In this document: positions 1 to 8,700 of the stretch, one piece after another | Layout: every line of letters begins with the position of its first letter | Position numbering within the stretch: position 1 is the first letter of the stretch | Assembly: GCF_018122595.1 (NCBI RefSeq) | Contig: NZ_JAGRQH010000008.1 | Coordinates: 41,938-105,937, forward strand | Origin: Neokomagataea anthophila | GTDB taxonomy: Bacteria > Pseudomonadota > Alphaproteobacteria > Acetobacterales > Acetobacteraceae | Direction of reading: 5' to 3' | DNA length: 64,000 nt | The notes under the pieces: model-generated | The model's input: the letters and a program-made list of their open reading frames with translations, nothing else | Told to the model about the DNA's origin: nothing | Databases searched by the model: none | Program-made: the position numbers and the translations under genes

Positions 1-42
1 GTGAGGTCGTATCGTGATGTTGGTCTAAAATGTAAAAACAAG

Positions 43-73
43 AAAACCTTTCCCGTAGATGCGGCAGGTTTTT
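43..73 (+). terminator. possible rho-independent terminator of an upstream gene
   Basis: A 7-bp arm (43-49, AAAACCT) pairs with 66-72 (AGGTTTT). A short inner CCG/CGG pairing lies between them, and the right arm runs into a T tract. The gene it would serve lies before the window. The stem is A+T-rich and bulged, so the call is tentative. Confidence 0.4.
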
Positions 74-92
74 CATTTCTATAGCATATTGA

Positions 93-275
93 ATAAAAGA
101 TTTGTGTGTCTACGGTAGAAGTTTCTCGAAAATCATTCTGAGAGTGGATTTTGAGCAATATTCTTTATCGAGCTATGATTTGTCTCAATCTGCGGCGCTG
201 AAGGAATTGACCAAAGGCTCTATTCACGCCCAAGGTGTTGCTCTTTTGCACGGTCAGGCTGAGGTTCGAGGGTGA
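93..275 (+). other. unrecognised leader ORF ahead of cobC
   Basis: The only open stretch in the first 271 bases on this strand runs in one frame from about 93 to a TGA at 273-275. A GTG at 144 would give a 43-residue product. The TGA overlaps the GTG start of the next gene (272), as in translationally coupled pairs. I recognise no family. It may be a coupling leader peptide, the decayed end of an older gene, or chance. Nothing else was seen in 74-271. Confidence 0.2.
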
Positions 276-823
276 ATATCCGTTTTCCAGTTGTGTTATG
301 CCGCCATGCTGCCGTGATGGGGGTATCTGGTCGTTGTTACGGCCAGAGTGATGTTTGTTTGGCAGAGGGGTGGGAACAGTTTGGGGATGGCTTATCTGTT
401 CTCGTGAAAGGTTCTGGTGCGGAAGTTATTCATTCCTCCCCTTTACAGCGCTGTCGTTTGTTAGCCGAGTATGTAGCGCATAAAACGGGTTTGCCTCTGG
501 AGGACGATCATCGCCTGCGTGAGTTGAACTTTGGGGCGTGGGAAGGGACGAAATGGGACGATGTTTCACGAATTCAGCTTGACCAATGGGCCACAAACCC
601 ACTGGGCTTTGCGCCGCCTGGTGGTGAAAGTGGTCAGGAGTTGATTGAGCGCGTACAGGCATATTGGCAGGATGTTCAGCATTCTGCCCAAGGGGTGTGT
701 ATTATAACGCATGGGGGACCATTGCGAGTTTTAACGGCCTTAACCCGTGGGGAAATGCCTAATCTTATTGTGCCGTCAATGCCGCAGGGTAGTGTACGTG
801 TGGTGCGTGCGTCTCAAAATTAG
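272..823 (+). CDS. cobC: alpha-ribazole phosphatase-like histidine phosphatase (CobC, Salmonella naming)
   Basis: This is a 183-residue member of the histidine phosphatase (phosphoglycerate mutase) superfamily. CobC removes the phosphate from alpha-ribazole-5'-phosphate or from adenosylcobalamin 5'-phosphate at the end of nucleotide-loop assembly. The catalytic RH is at residues 11-12, followed by a GRCYGQSDV stretch typical of CobC. A second catalytic His lies in ITHGG near residue 146. The family RHG motif reads RHA here. The GTG start has a GAGG site seven bases upstream. Its stop at 823 overlaps the bluB stop on the other strand by four bases. Identity is supported by motif and by the cob setting; a related phosphatase cannot be fully excluded. 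Confidence 0.85.
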   Translation: MNIRFPVVLCRHAAVMGVSGRCYGQSDVCLAEGWEQFGDGLSVLVKGSGAEVIHSSPLQRCRLLAEYVAHKTGLPLEDDHRLRELNFGAWEGTKWDDVSRIQLDQWATNPLGFAPPGGESGQELIERVQAYWQDVQHSAQGVCIITHGGPLRVLTALTRGEMPNLIVPSMPQGSVRVVRASQN

Positions 824-1458
824 CGCTGAATCCATTGTGTGCGTTCAGGGTTGCGTTTTTCCCATCCGGCCCGCTCAAGCTCTGGCGTTGCGTGTTTCTC
901 TTCGGGGTAGCCAACGCACAAATAAGCGATGAAACGCCAGTTTTCAGGTATAGATAATGTCTGGCTGACGGTTTCTGGGGTTAGGATTGATACCCAGCCG
1001 ACGCCAATACCACGGGCAGTTGCGGCAAGCCAAAGGTTATGGATGGCCATCACGGTGGACCATGTTGTGGTTTCAGGCATGGTGCTGCGCCCAAGACCTT
1101 TGCCTTGCTCAGGGTCTTCCACATTAAAAACGGCGATATGGTGCGGGGCATCATCGAGGCCTGAAAGTTTCAAAGAGGCGTAAATGCGTGCTGGATCATC
1201 TTCATAGCGCTCCAAGGCATCTGCATTGCATTGTTTGAAGTCGTTTCGGATGATTGCGCGGCGCTCAGGGCTGTCTATGCGTAGGAAGCGCCAAGGTTCG
1301 CTGAGGCCAACAGACGGTGCGCGGGTGGTGGCGGTGAGAAGGTCATCCAGATCTTTTTCTGGGATAGGATCACGACGAAAGCGCCTGACATCGCGGCGCC
1401 AGATGAAGAGGTCGTCGAGTTGCTTGTAGAAGGTTTCATCGAAAACCGGCTGTGGCAT
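820..1458 (-). CDS. bluB: 5,6-dimethylbenzimidazole synthase BluB
   Basis: BluB is a flavin-destroying nitroreductase-fold enzyme that converts FMNH2 with O2 into 5,6-dimethylbenzimidazole, the lower ligand of B12. The 212-residue length is normal. The N-terminal RRDVRRF stretch (about 21-27) and APSVGLSEPWRF (about 47-58) are characteristic FMN-site segments. The ATG at 1458 follows an AAGG site by eight bases. It lies 10 bases after cobS and is the last gene of a minus-strand operon cobT-cobS-bluB, so lower-ligand synthesis and attachment are expressed together. Its presence implies aerobic synthesis of the ligand. Confidence 0.95.
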   Translation of the reverse strand: MPQPVFDETFYKQLDDLFIWRRDVRRFRRDPIPEKDLDDLLTATTRAPSVGLSEPWRFLRIDSPERRAIIRNDFKQCNADALERYEDDPARIYASLKLSGLDDAPHHIAVFNVEDPEQGKGLGRSTMPETTTWSTVMAIHNLWLAATARGIGVGWVSILTPETVSQTLSIPENWRFIAYLCVGYPEEKHATPELERAGWEKRNPERTQWIQR

Positions 1459-1468
1459 GGGTGAAACC

Positions 1469-2248
1469 TTATGTCAGAAGCAGGGCGAAAAGGGTGAGAG
1501 TGGCGGCTTCTACGCAGCATACGGTTGCGCCGAGGATATCCCCGGTAAAGCCATTGAGGTGCCTGAGAGTTTGGTAGCGCATCAATACGACGAGGCCTAG
1601 TGTCAGGGCGCAGGCTAGGAAGGCAATAGTATGGGGTAAGAGCAGAAGGGCAAGACAGAAGGCGCAAAATAGGCTGCTCAGCATACGGTCTTTTGAAAGC
1701 CCGGTGAGCTGTTTGGCGAGGCCGTCTGGGCGTGCTGCAGGGCAAAAAGTGACCAATATTGGCATGCCTGCGCGCGCTAAGGTGGCACTAATGGCCAGTG
1801 CGGGAAAGATGGCGCGGTCTGGGAGGGTGGCTAGGGCGGTAACGCGTATGGCGATATACAGTAGAAGCGCTAGAGCACCGAAGCTGCCGATGCGGCTATC
1901 TCGCATAATGGTGAGTTTTGTTGCGGTATCTTTGCCGCTACCTAAGCCATCCATCGTATCGGCTAAACCATCTTCGTGGAGGCCGCCTGTCAGGAATATC
2001 TGGCACAATACGACCCATGGCGCAGCGAGGAGAGAAGAGGCGCCGCAGAGTTTGAGTAGTAAAAACAGTCCAGCACTTAAAGCGCCGATAACAGCGCCAT
2101 AAAGCGGCCAGCACCATGTAGAGCGGGCGAGGTCCCAAGGTGTTTGCTTATTGGCGAAACGGCCAACGGGAAAACGGGTTAGAACGCTACCGGCGCAGAT
2201 TAGGTCATCATAATAGCGACGGAGATGCTGAATAATCACACTACTCAC
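1469..2248 (-). CDS. cobS: adenosylcobinamide-GDP ribazoletransferase (CobS/CobV)
   Basis: This inner-membrane enzyme joins alpha-ribazole to adenosylcobinamide-GDP. The product is strongly hydrophobic and carries the family signature GGLHEDGLADTMDG (about residues 88-101), where acidic residues bind Mg. I place the start at GTG 2248, which overlaps the cobT stop (CGTGAGTAG) and gives 259 residues, the usual size. The same frame stays open upstream to 2308, but that would add a Pro-rich 20-residue tail lying inside cobT. CobS here is the synthase, not the cobaltochelatase subunit of the same name. Confidence 0.93.
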   Translation of the reverse strand: MSSVIIQHLRRYYDDLICAGSVLTRFPVGRFANKQTPWDLARSTWCWPLYGAVIGALSAGLFLLLKLCGASSLLAAPWVVLCQIFLTGGLHEDGLADTMDGLGSGKDTATKLTIMRDSRIGSFGALALLLYIAIRVTALATLPDRAIFPALAISATLARAGMPILVTFCPAARPDGLAKQLTGLSKDRMLSSLFCAFCLALLLLPHTIAFLACALTLGLVVLMRYQTLRHLNGFTGDILGATVCCVEAATLTLFALLLT

Positions 2249-3296
2249 GGTTGGAAATGGAAGCTTCGGTGAAGGTGGCCATATTGTGGTGACAGGTGAG
2301 AGCGGCACGTAAGAGTGGAAGCACTAAAGCGGCGCCGGAGCCTTCGCCTAAGCGTAAGCCGAGATCAAGCAGGGGAGTAAGGCACATATGTTGTGCGAGG
2401 GCGCGGTGCCCGGCTTCTGCAGAGCAATGTGCGAGACGCGTATGCGCAAGAAGCTCTGGGTTGATGGCAAAGAGTGGCAGTACAGCCGCTGTTACGACAA
2501 ATCCGTCGAGTAATGTTGGAATGCGGTGGTGGCGTGCGGCCAATGTTGCGCCCATTATGGCGGCAAGTTCATGTCCGCCAAGACAGCGAGCGATATCTAA
2601 GGGGTTTTGAGCGTGGGTTCGGTGTAATGTGCAGGCGTGGGCGATAATGGTGGCTTTATGCGCTACTCCAGCATCGTTAAGGCCTGTGCCGCGTCCCGTC
2701 CAGTAAGAGGCATCATGGCCTAACAAGGCAGTGGCCAAGGCAGCTGCGGCAGATGTATTGCCAATGCCCATTTCACCGGGACAGAAGATGCGTGCGTCAT
2801 GTGGGACCGAGCGATATCCGGCTTTGACGGCGTTCAGGAAACGCTCTTCACTCATGGCGGGTGCGATGGAGAAATCGTCCGTTGGGGTGAGGTCAAAGAG
2901 AGGAAGGACAGAAAGATGGGCGTTTGCGTGGCGGCTTAATTGGTTAATTGCGGCGCCACCACGTTCAAAATTAGCCACCATTTGTGCGGTGACGCTGGAT
3001 GGATATGGGGAAACGTTTTGTGCGGTAACGCCGTGGTTTCCTGCAAAAATGGTGACGTATGCGGGGTCAAGTTGGGGTTTTGCCGTGCCTTGCCATGTAC
3101 CCAACCAGAGGGTGATGTCTTCTAAACGCCCTAAACTGCCAGGTGGCTTGGTCAGCGTGTGCTCGCGTTCAGTAATGACGGTTGCCGATTCAGTGCAAGG
3201 CGGCGGCAAAAATGCGCAGGCGGCTTGCAGACCTTCCATAGAAGAAAAGTCAGGCGTGAAGAGAGCGTTTTTGGGGGTAGAAGATGCGGATGGCAT
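2241..3296 (-). CDS. cobT: nicotinate-nucleotide--dimethylbenzimidazole phosphoribosyltransferase (CobT/CobU)
   Basis: The enzyme activates dimethylbenzimidazole with nicotinate mononucleotide to give alpha-ribazole phosphate. The N-terminal KPPGSLGRLE and C-terminal GEGSGAAL motifs, the latter with the catalytic Glu, are clear. I chose ATG 3296 because it gives 351 residues, the family size. The open frame continues to 3446, but that extension is low-complexity and overlaps cobU on the opposite strand. It is the first gene of the minus-strand cobT-cobS-bluB operon and is divergent from cobU with about 53 bases between starts, so the two probably share a promoter region. Confidence 0.94.
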   Translation of the reverse strand: MPSASSTPKNALFTPDFSSMEGLQAACAFLPPPCTESATVITEREHTLTKPPGSLGRLEDITLWLGTWQGTAKPQLDPAYVTIFAGNHGVTAQNVSPYPSSVTAQMVANFERGGAAINQLSRHANAHLSVLPLFDLTPTDDFSIAPAMSEERFLNAVKAGYRSVPHDARIFCPGEMGIGNTSAAAALATALLGHDASYWTGRGTGLNDAGVAHKATIIAHACTLHRTHAQNPLDIARCLGGHELAAIMGATLAARHHRIPTLLDGFVVTAAVLPLFAINPELLAHTRLAHCSAEAGHRALAQHMCLTPLLDLGLRLGEGSGAALVLPLLRAALTCHHNMATFTEASISNRE

Positions 3297-3349
3297 GGAG
3301 GTTGTTTTGTGCTGATATGGGGTAAGATGCAAGAGCTTTGGGTGTTGTG

Positions 3350-3877
3350 ATGGCGCAAGGAATGTCGGGTGTGACTTTGGTGCTCGGAGGTGTGCGTTCT
3401 GGCAAAAGTCGTTTTGCTGAGGGGGAGATTGCGCGTTGTACGGCACCTTGGGTGTATGTGGCGACGGGCCAGGCCTTTGATCAGGAAATGCGTGAGCGTA
3501 TTACGGAGCATCAATCGCGGCGGGATAGTCGGTGGCATACGGTGGAAGTACCATTTGATGTGGCGCAAGCATTGGATGAGGCTGGAGAGCAGCCGGTTTT
3601 GTTGGATTGTTTGACGCTGTGGCTGACGAATATACTGCTGGAAGATCGTTGTGTTGATGAGTTTGTATCTATCTTGTTAGCCGCATTGCGGCGGCGTGTT
3701 GGGCCAACGGTTTTGGTGGGGAATGAGGTTGGACTTGGTGTCGTGCCGGAAAGTGCCTTAGGGCGGCGTTTCCGGGACGAGGCGGGCATGCTGCACCAGC
3801 GTATTGCGGCTGAGGCGGGACGTGTTGTGTTTGTTGCCGCTGGGCTGCCGCTTGTGTTGAAGGGGAAAGCACTTTGA
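3350..3877 (+). CDS. cobU: adenosylcobinamide kinase / adenosylcobinamide-phosphate guanylyltransferase (CobU/CobP)
   Basis: This bifunctional enzyme phosphorylates adenosylcobinamide and transfers GMP to it before CobS acts. A P-loop GGVRSGKS lies near residues 13-20. It is followed by EHQSRRD, with the guanylylated His, and LLDCLTLW, all family hallmarks. ATG 3350 gives about 175 residues; a TTG at 3338 and an ATG at 3362 are alternative starts, and no strong ribosome-binding site decides between them. The gene ends just before the cobalamin riboswitch, so the riboswitch governs the next operon and not cobU. Confidence 0.92.
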   Translation: MAQGMSGVTLVLGGVRSGKSRFAEGEIARCTAPWVYVATGQAFDQEMRERITEHQSRRDSRWHTVEVPFDVAQALDEAGEQPVLLDCLTLWLTNILLEDRCVDEFVSILLAALRRRVGPTVLVGNEVGLGVVPESALGRRFRDEAGMLHQRIAAEAGRVVFVAAGLPLVLKGKAL

Positions 3878-3884
3878 CAGTGCT

Positions 3885-4140
3885 GGAGCGCCACCTTACA
3901 TGAAGGGTAGTGGTTCCCTGATGAAGGGATGAAAAGGGAAGTCGGTGCGGCGCTTTACGCTTAGTCCGACACTGCCCCCGCAACTGTGAACGGTTTGTGT
4001 TTCATTGAGCTTTGAGCGTGTGAGGTCAAAGCAGCCACTGGGGTGATACTCTTTTTGTGAGAGGTAGCTCTGGGAAGGTGGATGAAATGAAGCAGCTTTC
4101 GGGCTGCTGTGCCGTAAGTCAGGAGACCTGCCATGAGAGC
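3885..4140 (+). promoter_or_regulatory. cobalamin (B12) riboswitch
   Basis: The aptamer core is directly visible. There is an ACTGCCCCCGCAACTG segment (about 3969-3984), a GCCACTGGG element near 4034, a GGGAAGG element near 4072, and the terminal B12 box GTAAGTCAGGAGACCTGCC at 4114-4132. These occur in the correct order and spacing for the adenosylcobalamin aptamer. It lies in the leader of the DUF1636-cobW-cobN-cobG-cobH-cobI-cobJ operon and is expected to lower expression when B12 is abundant. The boundaries are approximate. Confidence 0.95.
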
Positions 4141-4199
4141 GAGCATTGCTGGCTCTGAGAGTTGAGAGTCGTAAACTGGCGGGGTGCCCGGTGGACGAA

Positions 4200-4234
4200 G
4201 ATGTGCGGTTGCGCGCATCCTCCCCAATATGGGG
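4200..4234 (+). promoter_or_regulatory. possible riboswitch expression platform hairpins
   Basis: Between the B12 box and the first start codon there is an 8-bp hairpin (GATGTGCG, 4200-4207, with CGCGCATC, 4212-4219, one G-U pair). It is followed at once by CCCC-AATAT-GGGG (4222-4234). Neither runs into a T tract, so a translation-type switch is more likely than transcription termination. No part is shown to pair with the start region at 4278-4293. The remainder of 4141-4290 holds nothing else I recognise. Confidence 0.35.
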
Positions 4235-4290
4235 CTCTTTATGTGCGCCCTGTCTGGTTTCGTGATGAAGCCGTATGAGGACAGGATTGT

Positions 4291-4683
4291 GTGTTGAGTG
4301 ATGTCAGGGATGCCGTCTTAGACGGTGGAAAACCGATACTATCCGTCTGTGTGACGTGTGGTAAGCGGGAAGATGGCACGGTGCAGGGGGAAGAACTGCA
4401 TGGTCGTCTTAAGGATTATGCCTCGGCAGGTTATTTTGAGCTGCGTGAAGCGCGGTGTTTGGCCAGTTGCCGGAAGAATACGGCGGGTAGCGTATCCATG
4501 CCGGGGCGTTGGAGCCTTCTTTTGGGGCATTTGACGCCAGATTTAGCACAAGATTTAGCGGCTTTTACCACAATTTATGCAGCCTCTAAGACGGGAGCGG
4601 TAATGCCGTCTAAGCGTCCAGAAACGCTGCGTGATGTGATTTTGGGGCGTATTCCCCCGCAAGATGGTTTTCAGAAAGGTTGA
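4291..4683 (+). CDS. DUF1636 metal-binding protein
   Basis: This 130-residue cytoplasmic protein of the DUF1636 family has a thioredoxin-like ferredoxin-type fold. It has paired cysteines, CVTCGKRE (about 21-28) and CLASC (about 57-61), spaced as in [2Fe-2S] ferredoxin-like metal sites. The GTG start follows an AGGACAGG site. It is the first gene after the B12 riboswitch and sits directly before cobW and cobN. Family members are repeatedly found beside cobW, so a role in cobalt or Fe-S delivery to the chelatase is inferred. No activity can be read from the sequence. Confidence 0.85.
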   Translation: MLSDVRDAVLDGGKPILSVCVTCGKREDGTVQGEELHGRLKDYASAGYFELREARCLASCRKNTAGSVSMPGRWSLLLGHLTPDLAQDLAAFTTIYAASKTGAVMPSKRPETLRDVILGRIPPQDGFQKG

Positions 4684-4687
4684 TCTC

Positions 4688-5749
4688 ATGACGAATGACA
4701 AACGCGCATCCGGTAAAATTCCTGTAACGGTCGTAACGGGCTTTCTTGGGGCTGGGAAAACAACGCTTTTGCGTCATGTTTTGACGCAGCCGCATGGACG
4801 GCGAATTGCGGTTATTGTGAATGAATTTGGTTCGCTCGGTATCGATGGTTCTTTGTTGCGGTCTTGTGGGATTGAGGGCTGCCGGGATGAGGATATTGTT
4901 GAACTGGCGAATGGTTGTTTGTGCTGCACCGTAGCGGATGATTTTCTGCCAACGATGCAGGCGCTGATTGATCGTGATGACCCGCCTGAGCATGTGGTGA
5001 TCGAGACGTCTGGCTTGGCGTTGCCGAAGCCGCTTTTGAAGGCGTTTGGCTGGCCGGGTATTCGCACACGTATGACGGTAGACGGCGTGGTGACGTTGGT
5101 GGATGGCCCTGCCTTTGTGGAAGGGCGCTTTGCTGATGATCCAGAGGCGGTTGCAGCACAGCGTGCGGCTGATCCGTCCTTGGATCATGATAATCCGCTG
5201 GTGGAGGTCTTTGAGGATCAATTGGCATCGGCTGATTTGGTTGTTCTGGGTAAGACGGATTTGATGACCTCTGACGCGGTGGTTGCTGCTGAGAAAGCTG
5301 TTCAGGAACAAGTGGCACGCTTTTCATCGCGGCATGTGCCCGTTTTAAAAACGAGTGAAGGCCGGATTGATGCGTCTGTTTTGCTTGGTATTGGTGCCGC
5401 GGCGGAAGATGATTTATCGGCCCGTCCATCCAGCCATGATGGTGCAGATGATCATGAGCACGATGATTTTGACAGCTTTGTTGTGACAGTGCCTGAGCAA
5501 ACCGACATTGTAGCCTTTGTGGCGCATTTGGAGCAGGTCGCTGGGCGGTTTGATCTTCTGCGGATCAAGGGGTTTGTTCCGGTTGCGGGTAAGGCGCGGC
5601 GTTTGGCAGTGCAGGGCGTGGGGACGCGCTTTCGTCATGAGTTTGATGCACCTCGCACGGCAGATCTGACTGAAGGGCATTTGGTTGTGATCGGCCGTCA
5701 TGGTTTGGACCGTGAGGCGATTGAAGCTGCATTAAAGACGCAAGGCTAA
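4688..5749 (+). CDS. cobW: CobW GTP-dependent metal chaperone
   Basis: CobW is a G3E-family GTPase thought to deliver Co(II) to the cobaltochelatase. The P-loop GFLGAGKTT is at about 18-26, the metal-binding CLCC motif at about 77-80, and the guanine-specificity motif GKTDL at about 188-192. A CobW C-terminal domain follows an acidic, His-rich linker (HDGADDHEHDD). I chose ATG 4688; the frame is open upstream to 4664 but that start overlaps the DUF1636 gene. cobN starts seven bases after its stop. Confidence 0.95.
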   Translation: MTNDKRASGKIPVTVVTGFLGAGKTTLLRHVLTQPHGRRIAVIVNEFGSLGIDGSLLRSCGIEGCRDEDIVELANGCLCCTVADDFLPTMQALIDRDDPPEHVVIETSGLALPKPLLKAFGWPGIRTRMTVDGVVTLVDGPAFVEGRFADDPEAVAAQRAADPSLDHDNPLVEVFEDQLASADLVVLGKTDLMTSDAVVAAEKAVQEQVARFSSRHVPVLKTSEGRIDASVLLGIGAAAEDDLSARPSSHDGADDHEHDDFDSFVVTVPEQTDIVAFVAHLEQVAGRFDLLRIKGFVPVAGKARRLAVQGVGTRFRHEFDAPRTADLTEGHLVVIGRHGLDREAIEAALKTQG

Positions 5750-5755
5750 AGTATC

Positions 5756-8700
5756 GTGCATATCATTGCGCGTGAACGTCACGGAATTGATGATCAGGCT
5801 GTGGCGGAGGAATATAATCATCCGCCAGCAGATGTGGTTGTGCTGTCTTTTTCGGATAGTGACCTTCTGGGGCTGGAGCGCGCATATGCGGCGATGGACG
5901 GGGGCTTTACGCTGCGCCTGATGAATCTGGCGCGGCTAAGGCACCCGATGTCTGCAGATTTATATATTGAGCAAACGCTGGAGCAGTCTCGCTGTGTGGT
6001 GATCCGCCTTTTGGGTGGGGTGGATTACTGGCGTTATGGTGCCGAGGAAGTCCGTAATGCGTGCCGGGCGCGTGGTATTCCGTTGGTACTTTTGCCGGGG
6101 GATGCACGGGACGATGGGCGCTTACGGGACTGGTCCACGGTCGATGTGGATATTCAGCGGCGTTTGGCTGGTTTTTTACGTGAAGCGGGGCCGGAGAATT
6201 TAAGCGCATCTTTGCGTCTTATGGGGACGTTGGCCGGGTATGGCCAGGATGATGGGGCTGAACCTGTGCCGCTGCCGCCTGCGGGTGTGTATCGGGTGGA
6301 CGGGCCTGCTGAGGGTGCCGTTGGGCGTGTATCGGTTGTGTTCTATCGGGCACATGTTTTGGCGTCTGACTGTGCGCCGATTGATGCATTGGTGGAGGCT
6401 TTTGCTGAGCGTCAGATACGGGTTGAAGCGCTCTATGCGGCATCTTTGCGTAATAAGGACGCCGGGCGTTGGGTCGAAAATCGTTTGCGGGAGTTTCAGC
6501 CGCAGATTGTGGTGAATGCGACGTTATTTGCCGCACGTGAGGCGGACTCACCCTCTCCGTTAGATGTGGCGAAAGTGCCGGTGCTTCAGGCGTTGCAGCC
6601 GGGAAGTACGTTGAAGGCGTGGGGTGAAAGTAGCCGCGGTTTAGGGCAGGCAGATCTGGCCATGCAGGTGGCGTTGCCCGAGTTGGATGGGCGTCTGTGC
6701 AGCGCGCCGATTTCGTTTAAGGCTGAGAGTGAGCCGGGGGCACCGGCACGGCGTGAGGCACATGCTGCGGGGATTGGGCAGGTTGTGCAGCAGGCTGAGC
6801 GGTGGATGGCGTTACAGCAAACGCAGCGGGCAGAGCGGCGTGTGGCGGTTGTGCTGTCTGATTATCCCGGTGCGGTGGATGTAGAAGGACAAGCAGGGCA
6901 TGCGGTGGGGCTGGATAGCTTTGCGAGCTTGGCCGGGCTACTGAAGACATTGCAGCGTGAAGGATACATACTGGGTGATGTGCTGCCTGATGGTGATGCC
7001 TTGGCATGTGCCTTAGGGCGGGCCGCGGATGGTGGGACGGCGAAGGTTATTTATTCGGCAGAGGCGTATCGCGCAGCATTTGAGGCTCTGCCGGTTGCGT
7101 TTCGTGAAGCTGTTGTGGATCTATGGGGTGTGCCGACGGGTCCGATTACGGCACGGTTTTTGCGCTTTGGGCATGTGGTGGTGGCCTTGCAGCCGGAGCG
7201 TGGCGCGCCGCAGGACCGTAAGGCGCAGTATCATGACCCTGATGTGCCGCCCGCACATGCGTATATTGGGTTTTATCTGTGGTTACGCAGCGTTCAAGAC
7301 GTGCATGCCGTGGTGCATATGGGGACGCATGGCACCACGGAGTGGCTGCCGGGTAAGGCTGTTGCATTGTCCGAAGGCTGTGCGCCGTCTGTGCTGATGC
7401 GTGGGGTGCCGGTGTTGTATCCGTTCATTGTGAATAATCCGGGCGAAGCGGCAGCGGCGAAGCGGCGGCTTGGGGCGGTGACCATTGGGCATATGACGCC
7501 ACCCTTCACGCAAGCTGGAAACAGCGAGGAGCGTGGTGATGCACCAGCCGTCGTTGAGATTGAGCGCTTGATTGATGAATATGCGGAGGCGGACGGGCTG
7601 GACCGCAGGCGTAGTGCGTTATTGCGTGGAGAGATTTTCCGCAAAGCGGAAGCGGCCGGGCTGTTGGCGGAAAGTGGTGTCCGTGCTGGGCAGGATGATG
7701 AGGATGCGGCTCTAGCACGGTTGGATTCCTATTTGTGTGACGTCAAAGACCTGCAAATTCGTGATGGGTTGCATATTTTTGGTCACGTTGCGCCTAAGGC
7801 TGAGGCGTTGGCGCAGGGTATGGCGCATGTGTGTGGTGTCTCGGAAGAGACGGTGCTTGAGCGTTTGCAGTGGTCTGCCGAGCAGGAAATGCGCTCGTTG
7901 CTAGCGGGGCTTGATGGGGCGTTTGTGGAGCCGGGGCCAGCGGGTGCGCCAAGCCGTGGGCGCTTTGATGTTTTGCCGACGGGCCGTAACCTCAGCACGG
8001 TGGACCCGCGCGCTATTCCCACACCATCCGCCGTGTCTTTGGCGCGGGTGCAGGTCAAGGAATTGCTGGAGCGGCATGAGCAGGAGGAAGGCGAGCCGTT
8101 AACGCAGCTTGTGCTGGATGTGTGGGGTTCGGCATCGTTGCGGACGGGCGGTGAAGATTTGGCTCTGGCCTTGCTGCTGATGGGCGTTGAGCCGGAGTGG
8201 GATGTTGGTAGTGGGCGCGTGTCGGGCGTGGCGGTTTTACCTATGGCGGCGTTAGGGCGGCCACGGGTGGATGTGACCATTCGTATTTCGGGGCTGTTTC
8301 GTGATGCGTTCCCGGCGCAGATTGCGCTGTTTGATCAAGCCGTGCAGGCCGTGGCGGCGCGTGAGGGTGAGGGGCATGAAAACCCGCTGGCTTATGCGGT
8401 GCAGGATTTGGAGCCAGAGGAGCGCCATAAGGCAACCGCGCGTGTCTTTGGGGTGGCACCGGGGGGGTATGGGACCGGGCTGGAGGCGATGCTCCGCACG
8501 GGTGAGTGGGTCAGCCGTGAGATGCTGGGGGATGCGTATTTAGCCGGGAATGACTGGACTTATGGTCAAGGACGTGACGGTGTGCGGGATCAGGCTGTGT
8601 TGGTAGAGCGGCTGCGTAAAGCAGAAGCGGTTTTGCATGTGCAAGATCATGCTGAGGTCGATCTGTTGGAGACGGCGGATTATGCTGCGCATGAAGCCGG

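Noticed and set aside
1..271. A second cobalamin riboswitch ahead of cobC
   Set aside because: There is no B12 box or CCCCCGCAACTG core in this stretch.
4812..5429. 205-codon minus-strand frame inside cobW
   Set aside because: Pro/Gln/His-rich composition is the usual antisense artefact of G+C-rich coding DNA, and cobW is unambiguous.
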